Assembly: GCA_014843695.1 (NCBI GenBank)
Contig: CM026404.1
Coordinates: 8,164,433-8,228,432 of the forward strand
DNA: 64,000 bases
Source: Archivesica marissinica
Lineage: Eukaryota; Mollusca; Bivalvia; Venerida; Vesicomyidae
Direction of reading: 5' to 3'
The position numbers and the translations under genes are program-made. Below the pieces are notes generated by a model. The model was not told where the DNA came from. It searched no databases and was given only the letters and a program-made list of their open reading frames with translations. Shown here in pieces: positions 23,501 to 32,614 of the stretch; the first letter of the stretch is position 1, and every line of letters starts with the position of its first letter.

Positions 23501-26500
23501 TGGGGAGGATCCAGCAGTTAAGAGACTGCTAACTTACTAACCGTCCGCAGGAAGCTGCCAACGTTTTTGTATAAAGAGACACGGTATGAGCGGGGCTCGA
23601 ACCTGTGACTGAGCGGGGCTCGAACCTGTGACAATCAGTGATGATATGTTAGAGTTGTATACAAGTCAGCGGACACCACTTGTATTGTTTGTAAGCATCT
23701 TAACTCCCTTTAAATATTGTTACGTAATGTTTCCTTTAATTGTGATGTGACTTGTTAATGTTATAGATTATTAGAACCTTTACCTGCTGGGTGTAAAGGT
23801 TTAGCATTAAAGAAAGTAAACTGTTAAAATTAGCATGTACAGTCTACATCCGTTATGTCAGTCGGTTATGTCGAATTCTCTGGTGATCTCGAAGTCGGAT
23901 CAAAGTCCCGTTTCAGACACTATCATTTTACGTATAACTGGATCTGTTCATATCGAATTTCGTTACGTCAAACGTCGGTTATGTCGAAGTATTTTGTTCG
24001 GTTCGACGGAATTCATTTAAATAATAACAAAATAATGCTGTATTTCAGGGATCTGGGGCATCATTAACAACGCAGGTATCAACATGTTTGGCGAAGTTGA
24101 ACTAAGCCCAGTCTCCATTTATGAACGAGCCCTAAACATCAACCTATTCGGACCAATACGTGTCTTACACGAGTTCCTATCTCTTGTAAGACGTTCACAA
24201 GGTTGACGAGTTTCAAGTTTTACTTTGCATAATTATATGGATAAACATTTATATTTGGTTATGGGGCTTATAGCCCCCCCCCCCCAAACAGCTGTTGTCA
24301 TATAGAGCCTATCCAGCTAGTTTGGTTGAGTAAGACGCGGGTGCCCGTAGGCCCGTACGGGTATCCGAGTATAACCACCGACCGCCCGCAAGCCATCTCC
24401 ATAGCTTACTCATATGAAAGAATTCAACATCCACAATGGGCTTCGAACCATTTATTTCTCTTTGTGAAACTTTAGTTTCATTTATTTAACAATATGTACA
24501 TTATATACCATGGAAACAACAAGTATCGTAATAACAAATGTCGAACGTCGATTCGAACATACAGCGATGATGGCCATCGGTTTGAAATCAACGATCTTAA
24601 CCACTCGGCCATCTTTGGTGGTCATTCGTGTGTGTGTGTGGGGGGGGGGGACCGTAGTACCCGGAGAAAACCAACCTGTCCGATCTAGCGTCCACCGTAC
24701 CACCTCACATACTTCCCGGTCTGAGGATCGAACCCGGGTTGCATTGGTGAGAAGCGAGCGTGCTAACCACTGCGCTAATCGGACGGCCAAATTAGCTAAT
24801 TTAAATGTACTTTAGTTTAAACAGTGTTTAATGTTGTAATAACATTCATGCACACTATATATAATGCTAATGTAGCCTACATGGACAGATGTATTGGAAA
24901 ACAGATTTAGGATTAAATACATTCCCCTCAAATGGTCTTTCTTCTCTAATGGCTCGAAGTTTGTGTGTGTTTTACGTTTATTGATCGTCGCTACTAGTTA
25001 ATGAGCGACGCCTCCTGAAGAGATTAGTCATTTTAGATGTTTGGAGGATAGTGCAATGATACAGACAGAGACCCATTCCAAAGTCTCCTCTGGTTCTTTT
25101 ACGTGTACGTTGTACAGCACCGACACGAGACTTCGGTTTAAAGTCCCAAATGAAAGACTGTTAATTTTATTATGGTCAGACGGGGGATCGAACCTTCGCA
25201 GTTTGTTTCTAATGCATTGGATTGTGTACGTTTATTTATCTCCAGGTAGGGTAGTTAACATTACTAGTGTTCATGGTCGAATGACTTTGCCTGGACAATC
25301 TAACTATGAAACAGCCAAACATGCTCTTGAAACACTCTCGGATTCTCTGAGACTGGAGATGAAGAAGTTTGGTGTATCTGTGAGCGTCGTAGAACCCGGA
25401 ATGTACGGTAGAAGTACGTCAATACAGAACGAAGCGGTGGTAAGTAATAACAGTCATATAAACGACCCTGACATGTACGGTAGAAGTACAGCAATACAGA
25501 ACGAAGCGGTCGTAAGTAATAACAGTCATATAAACGACCCCGACATGTACGGTAGAAGTACGTCAATACAGAACGAAGCGGTCGTAAGTAATAACAGTCA
25601 TATAAACGACCCTGACATGTACGGTAGAAGTACGTCAATACAGAACGAAGCGGTCGTAAGTAATAACAGTCATATAAACGACCCCGACATGTACGGTAGA
25701 AGTACGTCAATACAGAACGAAGCGGTCGTAAGTAATAACAGTCATATAAACGACCCTGACATGTACGGTAGAAGTACGTCAATACAGAACGAAGCGGTCG
25801 TAAGTAATAACCGTCATATAAACAACCCCGACATGTACGGTAGAAGTACGTCAATACAGAACGAAGCGGTCGTAAGTAATAACCGTCATATAAACGACCC
25901 CGACATGAACGGTAGAAGTACGTCAATACAGAACGAAGCGGTCGTAAGTAATAGCAGTCATATAAACGACCCCGACATGTACGGTAGAAGTACGTCAATA
26001 CAGAACGAAGCGGTCGTAAGTAATAACCGTCATATAAACGACCCCGACATGTACGGTAGAAGTACGTCAATACAGAACGAAGCGGTCGTAAGTAATAACC
26101 GTCATATAAACGACCCCGACATGTACGGTAGAAGTACGTCAATACAGAACGAAGCGGTCGTAAGTAATAACCGTCATATAAACGACCCCGACATGTACGG
26201 TAGAAGTACGTCAATACAGAACGAAGCGGTCGTAAGTAATAACCGTCATATAAACGACCCCGACATGTACGGTAGAAGTACGTCAATACAGAACGAAGCG
26301 GTCGTAAGTAATAACCGTCATATAAACGACCCCGACATGTACGGTAGAAGTACGTCAATACAGAACGAAGCGGTCGTAAGTAATAACCGTCATATAAACG
26401 ACCCCGACATGTACGGTAGAAGTACGTCAATACAGAACGAAGCGGTCGTAAGTAATAACCATCATATAAACGACCCCGACATGTACGGTAGAAGTACGTC

Positions 26501-29237
26501 AATACAGAATGAAGCGGTCGTAAGTAATAACCGTCATATAAACAACCCCGACATGTACGGTAGAAGTACGTCAATACAGAACGAAGCGGTCGTAAGTAAT
26601 AACCGTCATATAAACGACCCCGACATGTACGGTAGAAGTACAGCAATACAGAACGAAGTGGTGGTAAGTAATAGCAGTCATATAAACGACCCCGACATGT
26701 ACGGTAGAAGTACGTCAATACAGAACGAAGCGGTCGTAAGTAATAGCAGTCATATAAACGACCCCGACATGTACGGTAGAAGTACAGCAATACAGAACGA
26801 AGTGGTGGTAAGTAATAACAGTCATATAAACGACCCCGACATGTACGGTAGAAGTACGTCGATACAGAACGAAGCGGTCGTAAGTAATAACCGTCATATA
26901 AACGACCCCGACATGTACGGTAGAAGTACGTCAATACAGAACGAAGCGGTCGTAAGTAATAACCGTCATATAAACGACCCCGACATGTACGGTAGAAGTA
27001 CGTCAATACAGAACGAAGCGGTCGTAAGTAATAACCGTCATATAAACGACCCCGACATGTACGGTAGAAGTACGTCAATACAGAATGAAGCTGTCGTAAG
27101 TAATAACCGTCATATAAACGACCCCGACATGTACGGTAGAAGTATGTCAATACAGAACGAAGCGGTCGTAAGTAATAGCAGTCATATAAACGACCCCGAC
27201 ATGTACGGTAGAAGTACAGCAATACAGAACGAAGCGGTGGTAAGTAATAACAGTCATATAAACGACCCCGACATGTACGGTAGAAGTACGTCAATACAGA
27301 ACGAAGCGGTCGTAAGTAATAACCGTCATATAAACGACCCCGACATGTACGGTAGAAGTACGTCAATACAGAACGAAGCGGTCGTAAGTAATAACCGTCA
27401 TATAAACGACCCCGACATGTACGGTAGAAGTACGTCAATACAGAACGAAGCGGTGGTAAGTAATAACAGTCATATAAACGACCCCGACATGTACGGTAGA
27501 AGTACGTCAATACAGAACGAAGCGGTCGTAAGTAATAACCGTCATATAAACGACCCCAACATGTACGGTAGAAGTACGTCAATACAGAACGAAGCGGTCG
27601 TAAGTAATAGCAGTCATATAAACGACCCCGACATGTACGGTAGAAGTACGTCAATACAGAACGAAGCGGTGGTAAGTAATAACAGTGATGTGAACAACCC
27701 CGACATGTACGGTAGAAGTACGTCAATACAGAACGAAGCGGTCGTAAGTAATAACCGTCATATAAATGACCCCGACTTTACGGTAGAAGTACGTCAATAC
27801 AGAACGAAGCGGTCGTAAGTAATAACCGTCATATAAATGACCCCGACATGTACGGTAGAAGTACGTCAATACAGAACGAAGCGGAGGTAAGTAATAACAG
27901 TGATGTGAACGAGCCCGACGTGCATGGTAGAAGTACGTTCGTACAAAACTAGGTGCGGTAAGTAATGTAGGGACGTAGTAGACCCAGGGATATATTGTAG
28001 AAGAACGTCCAGTTGTAACATGATTGTAAATAGATCTATACAGACTTTAATGCAAACTAACCTGCAAATGTTAACAGCAAAGCTTTCCGTTTCTTAGTCA
28101 TTTAACTAAGCTACCATACGTATGTGTTCGGACAGCGAATTTATTATGTTGGGAGGGAGGGCTGTATACTAATGTTGTTAGAAAAGTCCCGGAGTTCGCG
28201 CCCAGCTGTAGCCGTTACGAGTGTGCCTTTTTGGCAAAGCATTTAAATTCCACATTGCATCTTCTCTCTCCCTCGTGGTGATCGATTCCATCAGGAATGA
28301 GGCCTCGAGCGTGATTAATATAAGTTGTTGGAACTTGTTTCGCAATCGAACTAAACTAAATGTGTATAAACTAACCATGTTTTCTATTCATAGGTAAAAC
28401 GGCAGGCACAAGAGATAGAAGAAATGTGGGAACATGCATCGCCACAAGTTAGAAGTACATATTCAAAGGAATATTTGTTGTCATGGCTACCAACACCCAG
28501 CGGCACGTGGCCTCCTTCGAATGACGTCACACCAGTCGTCAAGGCGGTTGAGCACGCGCTAGTCAGTAGAGTACCAAGAACTAGATATATGGTCGATGGA
28601 ATTGGAAAGAACTTGCGTTTTATAGATGAATATGCGGTAATATTGATATATATATATGTCCCATGTTGCCGTAATGTTTCCATTACCATCCCAAAATCTT
28701 TAGTACTATTTCAAAAATAGATGTTGAGATGTATCGCCATTCCAATTAATCGACTAAATATAATGAAAATAAAATAGAATTTTTATTTTCAATGGCGAAT
28801 CCAGAAATTCAAATTTAGAAAAAGTGGTAAGAAGTATCTTTGCCTGAACGCTCGCCCACATGGTTCGCCGGCGGCTGGGGTAATTAAGCTCAATCATCAT
28901 CACATAAATAAGACTAGCTATTTTAGTATTTGTTTCACGGTGACAGGATAGCAGACGGGGCACCTGCTAAATCTGCTAATGGAACTAGATGCTGTAATCA
29001 AGACGTAAAATAGGGAACACAAATAATAGACGTATAGTGTATTTTTCCGGGATATCACACGCGCGCGCGCGCGCACACACATAGTCGGAACACCCATCAT
29101 ATTTTCATAATTATATGTGTACAATTTATATATGTATTTCATTTCAGACTCTTGCTAGATTTAACAATATTCTGCCAACTTGGATAATAGACAAATGTGT
29201 AGCGAAATGGAGGAAATGTTACAGAAGTGTCAGATAA
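17300..29237 (+). CDS. BDH1-like membrane-anchored short-chain dehydrogenase, six exons, complete
   Basis: Joining 17300-17522, 21502-21702, 24049-24201, 25246-25439, 28394-28636 and 29148-29237 gives 1104 bases, an unbroken 367-residue protein plus stop; every junction has GT/AG. An in-frame TAA directly precedes the ATG, fixing the start. Residues about 15-50 form two hydrophobic stretches, as in membrane-bound family members. Cofactor motif TGCDSGLG is at 70-77, NNAG at 148-151, and the catalytic set is Ser200, Tyr213 and Lys217 (YETAK). VFAGCL, GEVEL, GRVVNITS and VSVVEPG resemble 3-hydroxybutyrate dehydrogenase 1 most, then 17-beta-HSD2 and retinol dehydrogenases (known family features). 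The family oxidises or reduces hydroxyl/keto groups on ketone bodies, steroids or retinoids with NAD(P)(H); the substrate here cannot be read. Oddities: exons 2 and 4 run into tandem arrays that repeat their own splice donor, and the 3' UTR begins with a further array. Confidence 0.93.
17551..17804. mobile_element. TTAA-flanked MITE in intron 1
   Basis: TTAA at both ends, then ACTCTTTCACCGCC and its near complement GGCGCTAAAAGAGT as terminal repeats. An internal palindrome around GCGGCGTTACGCCGC forms a long hairpin. Second copy at 33774. TTAA sites suit piggyBac-type elements; no transposase. Confidence 0.8.
17805..18250. other. intron 1 sequence, nothing recognised
   Basis: AT-rich intron between the MITE and a SINE. 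Confidence 0.5.
18251..18504 (-). mobile_element. SINE family B, head incomplete
   Basis: Tail and body present with an inserted TATCTTATCTTATCT run; the head stops before the A box, about 20 bases before the 42-bp array. Confidence 0.83.
18525..19995. repeat. 42-bp tandem array in intron 1, about 35 units
   Basis: Unit ATGGAATTAAACCACACACA plus ATTCATCTACATAGAACACACA (14 codons), hence a 510-codon frame that is not a gene. Variants (TAC/CAC/GCAC, ATG/CTG) recur in blocks. Unrelated to the 42-bp satellite at 4148. Confidence 0.96.
20088..20318 (-). mobile_element. SINE family C
   Basis: Tail AAATACATTTATTAAGGATC (diverged) to head GCGCTATCATTACTTCCA. Confidence 0.85.
20483..21016. mobile_element. 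534-bp MITE with 18-20 bp inverted ends
   Basis: Left end TTTAAAGCGACACTACATC is the exact complement of the right end GATGTAGTGTCGCTTTAAA. A shorter relative lies at 30965-31440. Short frames inside are not genes; superfamily undetermined. Confidence 0.85.
21269..21460 (+). mobile_element. SINE family B just upstream of exon 2, tail truncated
   Basis: Head CTGTCCGATTAGCGCAGTGG, B box GGGTTCGATTCTC, body ending GCCAACGAGAGTTATTAATT. The pyrimidine tract of exon 2 follows immediately. Confidence 0.87.
21502..21702 (+). CDS. dehydrogenase exon 2 (Rossmann fold)
   Basis: Acceptor TTTACAG, then GLGFAFAKHL completes the cofactor motif, followed by DELGFIVFAGCL and an acidic VVEIDVS strand. It ends at YTPVN plus one base before GTAACG. 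The last ~27 exon bases and the donor are the first unit of the 69-bp array that fills the start of intron 2. A SINE (family B, + orientation) ends about 41 bases upstream of the acceptor. Confidence 0.93.
21676..22640 (+). repeat. 69-bp array of exon 2 end + splice donor, about 14 units
   Basis: Each unit carries about 27 bases of exon 2 (TACGTGAAGAAGTATACTCC, AGTAAACG), the donor GTAACG (or variant GTACCG), and about 40 intron bases ending ACGGTATAGAAT. The first unit is the true exon end. In the exon frame each unit reaches TAG, so later donors would not keep the protein open. Confidence 0.93.
22836..23395. repeat. composite minisatellite, 88-103 bp period, about 6 units
   Basis: AATGTGTATATAGGCCACCC recurs at about 22901, 23004, 23102, 23200, 23288 and 23380; between them lie CATCC/GATCC pentanucleotide runs of differing length, which explains the variable period. 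Confidence 0.9.
23429..23673 (-). mobile_element. SINE family D, 5' head end missing
   Basis: Tail TTATGTTTATTTATCGTCGT is shared with family A. GAGCGGGGCTCGAACCTGTG, the B-box segment, is present twice in tandem (23588-23631). Confidence 0.8.
23840..24011. mobile_element. TA-flanked MITE, right end lost, next to exon 3
   Basis: Left end TA-CAGTCTACATCCGTTATGTC; interior matches 8031-8212; it breaks after TTCGACGGAAT, 37 bases before exon 3. Confidence 0.75.
24049..24201 (+). CDS. dehydrogenase exon 3 (NNAG motif)
   Basis: Acceptor TATTTCAG. It encodes IWGIINNAGINMFGEVEL, the NIN helix and LVRRSQ. The end is placed at 24201, where phase 1 meets exon 4 to give GRVVNITS; the donor GTTGAC is weak. 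An upstream GTAAGA at 24185 would break the conserved GRVVN motif, so it was not used. A MITE remnant ends 37 bases upstream. Confidence 0.9.
24202..24540. other. intron 3, no gene; poly-C run
   Basis: Contains a C homopolymer near 24277-24287 and no recognised element until the tRNA-like sequence. Confidence 0.5.
24541..24788 (-). mobile_element. chimeric SINE: family B body/head joined to a Ser/Leu-type tRNA-like piece
   Basis: 24617-24788 is family B head and body without the usual tail. In its place, 24541-24616 reads, on the minus strand, GATGGCCGAGTGGTTAAGAT and ATGTTCGAATCGACG, the A and B boxes of another tRNA-like head. A G run lies at about 24641-24650. Confidence 0.7.
24969..25200 (-). 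mobile_element. SINE family A upstream of exon 4, head truncated
   Basis: Tail TACGTTTATTGATCGTCGCT; it breaks at GGGGATCGAACC. After it, TACGTTTATTTATC leading into the exon 4 acceptor equals the family A tail start, so the acceptor may itself be SINE-derived. Confidence 0.87.
25246..25439 (+). CDS. dehydrogenase exon 4 (catalytic Ser, Tyr, Lys)
   Basis: Acceptor TATCTCCAG. It encodes RVVNITSVHGR, SNYETAKHALE and VSVVEPGMYGRSTSIQNEAV, ending in phase 0 at the strong donor GTAAGT. The last 39 exon bases plus 33 intron bases form the first unit of the 72-bp array. Because the array is open in frame, the exon could be longer if a later donor is used; 25439 is simply the first donor and gives family-like spacing to exon 5. 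Confidence 0.9.
25401..27959 (+). repeat. 72-bp array of exon 4 end + GTAAGT donor, about 35 units
   Basis: Each unit holds 39 exon bases encoding MYGRSTSIQNEAV, the donor GTAAGT, and 33 intron bases that read through as VSNNRHINDPD-type residues. The unit is 24 codons and open, so the frame continues to a one-base deletion near 27775; the last units (from about 27910) decay. Exonic and intronic halves vary about equally by eye. Confidence 0.95.
27960..28179. other. intron 4 remainder, nothing recognised
   Basis: Short AT-rich stretch between the decayed array end and a SINE. Confidence 0.5.
28180..28370 (+). mobile_element. SINE family C upstream of exon 5, head partly lost
   Basis: Begins at GTCCCGGAGTTCGCGCCC (B box), with body and tail through TTTCGCAATCGAACTAAACT. 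Confidence 0.85.
28394..28636 (+). CDS. dehydrogenase exon 5 (C-terminal substrate-lid region)
   Basis: Acceptor TATTCATAG. It begins VKRQAQEIEEMWEHASPQVR and continues through KEYLLSWLPTPSGTWP and DVTPVVKAVEHAL, the family's conserved pattern after the catalytic core. It ends at IDEYA before GTAATA. SINE C (+) ends about 23 bases before the acceptor. Confidence 0.93.
28637..29147. other. intron 5: SINE-tail fragment and microsatellite
   Basis: 28848-28903 contains ACATGGTTCGCCGGCGGCTG and AAGCTCAATCATCATCAC, the same fragment as at 3024. At 29057-29081 is a (CG)n(CA)n run. Confidence 0.7.
29148..29237 (+). CDS. dehydrogenase exon 6 and stop codon
   Basis: Acceptor ATTTCAG, then TLARFNNILPTWIIDKCVAK and a basic tail ending RSVR-stop. 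The LPTWI-D stretch matches the amphipathic C-terminus typical of this group. A CG/CA microsatellite lies about 67 bases upstream, and a 49-bp array starts within about 10 bases of the stop. Confidence 0.9.
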   Translation, partial: TLARFNNILPTWIIDKCVAKWRKCYRSVR

Positions 29238-29242
29238 ACGCA

Positions 29243-29500
29243 ATGAACACATTATGAACAGCACATTGTGTATGGACATGAACAAGTGGCTAACTACACA
29301 TTATGAACAGCACATTGTGTACGGACATGAACAAGTGGCTAACTACACATTATGAACAGCACATTGTGTACGGACATGAACAAGTGGCTAACTACACATT
29401 ATGAACAGCACATTGTGTACGGACATGAACCAGTGGCTAACTACACATTATGAACAGCACATTGTGTACGGACATGGACAAGTGGCTAAACAACCACATT
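29243..29500. repeat. 49-bp array in the 3' UTR, about 5 units
   Basis: Unit CACATTATGAACAGCACATT, GTGTACGGACATGAACAAGT, GGCTAACTA. It starts within about 10 bases of the stop codon, so should be transcribed. Confidence 0.92.
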
Positions 29501-29640
29501 ATGAACAGCGCTCTTTGAATTGCAATTAATTGCTTAGCTCTTTATGAATGGCAACACGTTGTGGACGGCGTACTCTTATAGAGAAACACTTTTGGGAAAA
29601 CATTTACATTTGTATTTGCAGCATTTAGATTAGTAATAAC

Positions 29641-30629
29641 TAGGGATGGCAACGAACCTTCGAATATTCGCTCGGACGTCCGAATATCCGAATACTATTC
29701 CAGTATCATATCCATGTATATTCGGAAAAAGTACTATATTTGCAAAAAATTAATAAACTGTCATAGAATCACATTTAGAATAGTAACCAAGGATGGCAAC
29801 GGATATTCGAATATTTGCTCAAACGTTCGAATATCCGAATACTATTCCAGTATTCGAATATTCGGGAAAATATTATATTTGAAAAAATGAAATAAACTGT
29901 CATAAAATCAGATACGTTGTTTTCTTTTGAAACCATCATAAAACATTCCAATACAAAGGAACTCGCCCCAGTATGTTTGACTAAACAATGTTGATGTGGC
30001 ATCCATGACATGTGTTAATTGACACTCTGCCATGTAGGCCTAATCGGATAATTACAGTAGGTGCTAAGGTAGGTAGTGTTTAATTATGATATCAAAACAG
30101 TTTAGAAATATTACAGATACCGGAACAGAACAGAACAGAACAGAACACCTTGCAGCAACATCCACCCCATAATTATGTAACTTAAATTTTAATTAACTGC
30201 TCAATATTACCAAAAAGTACTATTTAAAGTATTCAAACGTGCTGTCCGATCAGTCACACATTTGGAAAGACTTCAATCGCCATGAGAATAACAAAACGGC
30301 TAGGTGTAAGCTATGCAAATTGGATTTAACATATTCGGGTACACCAATCTGAATAATCATTTGAAAAATAAACACCTTTCAACAGAAAGCAGTTCATGTG
30401 GCAATTGCTTAATTTGTGAAAACGCCCATGAATGCACAGTGGCCGATAACAATAACTGAATGAGTCGTCGTCATATTTGCATGGCCTTACAAGAAGAAGA
30501 TGGCGTCTACGCGTAAAACAAAAATTGGGTTAATTTGGCAATATTTATAATAGTTTGGGTGATTTTGAGTAGTTGGTGGAATTATATCGAATATTGGAAT
30601 AGCAAAATGACCATTCGTTAGCATCCTTA
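29641..30629 (+). mobile_element. non-autonomous hAT-type transposon
   Basis: Inverted ends TAGGGATGGCAACGAA and TTCGTTAGCATCCTTA; flanking 8-mers GTAATAAC and GTAATAAG match at 7 of 8, the hAT target-site size. It carries a broken BED finger. The left ~145 bases are directly duplicated (29620-29760 versus 29771-29910). Confidence 0.82.
30257..30380 (+). pseudogene. BED zinc-finger remnant of hAT transposase, frameshifted
   Basis: HIWKDFNRHENNKTARCKLC gives the W...F...C-x2-C half; the NNHLKNKH half (H-x4-H) follows in another frame, so a frameshift lies near 30335-30346. No catalytic domain is present. BED fingers bind transposon ends in this family. Confidence 0.78.
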
Positions 30630-30964
30630 GTAATAAGACATACACGTGTAGAAATAGTATTATATATTCTTATAATAGGCATGACACTCTCGTTCTTAAG
30701 TTACATGCAATTAAGACGAGTCGTGACATAGTCTATGGTCTTGGTAATAAACCAAGCATAATAATTGTAGACACTAAAGGTATTTCCTCCTTAACTATGA
30801 CTCGTTATCGTAGCACTGCATGTTTGTCGTTTATATATTTCTGGTCGCTGTGGGTGTTGAATACTTGCTGTTGGGGTTGACTACAAGCTGCGGGGGTTGA
30901 ATACAACTGATTAAGAAATTTAATGTCTCGTATCTGATATTTTGTTTCGTTTTATTTAAGTTTA
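30630..30964. other. non-coding, nothing recognised
   Basis: No gene or repeat identified. Confidence 0.5.
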
Positions 30965-31440
30965 TTTAAAGCGACATTACATCGCAAAAAGCCAAACAAT
31001 GCATTTTTCACGTATAAATGCATTGCTACTACAAATTCTTCCGAACACAAATATTGAATCAATAAACTGTGTGTTTGTGGTCTACACACTTTCAAAAGTG
31101 AATGTAGGATTTCATATACCGGTCAGCCACGCTCTTGAATTGACATGTGTTTGTCATTGTAGCTTAGAGATAATAACAAATATATATGCATAGGCACAAA
31201 TATGAGATATAACGGTAAATATGTACAATACATCTCGTTATTCGGGATACACAGGTTGCATTACGCATGTTTGTCGACCATATTTACATTATTGTGTTAT
31301 GTCAACAAACCGCGTATACGACGCTTGTTTGTTAATTGAAATACTCAGTTTTTGAGGCAAATATTTAGAAAACAATTATACCATATAATAGGAAATTACA
31401 TTCTGTACAAATTTGCGCTTTCACTGATATAGTGTCGCGT
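30965..31440. mobile_element. MITE, relative of 20483-21016
   Basis: Left end TTTAAAGCGACATTACATCG, right end ACTGATATAGTGTCGC; the interior shares GAATGTAGGATTTCATATAC and GTTATGTCAACAAACCGCGT. A family D SINE abuts the right end. Confidence 0.82.
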
Positions 31441-31600
31441 TAACGTCGCTACCGGTTTCCCATCTGAGCGACGGGCAGTTTACCTAACAACACCTTTCAT
31501 GGGCAGGTTCCAGCGGTTAACCAGTACATTGTGCACCAATCTCCGTCAGAAACTACCAACTTTTTCATATAAATGAGACACGGTCTGAGCGGGCTCTTAT
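31441..31600 (-). mobile_element. SINE family D, head truncated
   Basis: TAACGTCGCTACCGGTTTCC to GAGACACGGTCTGAGCGGGC; the tRNA head is absent. Confidence 0.8.
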
Positions 31601-31822
31601 CGGGTACGTTATTTCTATTCCAGTATATGATGATATTCCTGCCCATAGGCACTACTTTAATCAACACTCGAAGTGCATGCACATGCCCTTTGAGGTTTGA
31701 TCCCTATATGTACCCCTCACGTCTTACCTTGTATGATAGTAAATTATCATGAATATTAGTTTATAATAATTAAAAATACATTTGAAATTTCATGTTATAA
31801 ACTTCTACATTTGTATTTAAGG

Positions 31823-31940
31823 AATGAATCGCGGGTTAATATTTTCCATCGGGATCTGAACTACATTGAGCGTGATTAAAGTGCATGGAGGCCGAAGCAC
31901 GCCAAATGTCCCGATGGAAATTATTAACCCGCGATTCATT
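31823..31940. mobile_element. 118-bp fold-back MITE
   Basis: Terminal inverted repeats AATGAATCGCGGGTTAAT... and its complement extend about 32 bases each to ATCGGGA/TCCCGAT. A diverged half copy is near 7086. Confidence 0.8.
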
Positions 31941-32487
31941 ATCATTCTTGGAACAGCGTAAACTGTAAGGCACGTCTTTAATATCAAAGAAATGTCTTGA
32001 GCAATCTACACATATTCAAATAGTAATTGTTTAATGCATGTTGCCCATGTTCGTCTTCCAGATCCATCGATATTTTTAGCATTTTATACACTGTCTTGGA
32101 TAGCTATCATTAGTCAGTTTGAGTAGCTTACCCCAATACTTGATTACTTTGATATGAATTTGAACATTCAATAATCGAAAGCATGCTCCCCGTTATCCAT
32201 TTATCAGGAATAAATCACATCTACTGAGTTAGATACACGAAAACGATTGAAAAATTATCACGAAACGAAACCACAAACATCTGTTATCTGTCAAATTTGA
32301 CACACTGATACGCTACGGGAAGTAAACACACTAGCACCGAGTGCGCATGCGTTATGTTCTCAAAAACTAGTTATGATATAACTTGTTCTGTTTTGTTTCG
32401 CTTGACATAGTTTTGTTTACTGATATTGGACACCGTCCACACTCGCTTAAAAGCAAAGAAGTTTGCAACTGACTGGTTGAGTTCACG
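31941..32487. other. non-coding, nothing recognised
   Basis: AT-rich; no gene seen. Confidence 0.5.
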
Positions 32488-32614
32488 TGTGTGTTTTACG
32501 TTTATTTATCGTCGCTACCGGTTGCCCATATGAGCGGCGCCTCCTGTAGATATTAGTCATTTATTTAGTGTTTTGGAGGCTAGTGCAATGATACAGACGG
32601 GGGATCGAACCTGC
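32488..32614 (-). mobile_element. SINE family A with internal deletion, running into the 31-bp array
   Basis: The tail and left body jump from GCAATGATACAGAC straight to GGGGGATCGAACCTGCG; the array begins in the remaining tRNA head. Confidence 0.83.

Noticed and set aside
24185..24190. Alternative exon 3 donor GTAAGA
   Set aside because: It would remove RRSQG before RVVN, against the family pattern and the phase.
25300..27726. 808-codon frame on the opposite strand of the same array
   Set aside because: A by-product of a 72-bp unit; no exon structure or homology.
25041..27818. 925-codon frame as a repetitive protein gene
   Set aside because: It begins in a SINE, passes through exon 4 and then the 72-bp array. 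Only the exon part is supported as coding, though in-frame extension by later donors is raised as a finding.
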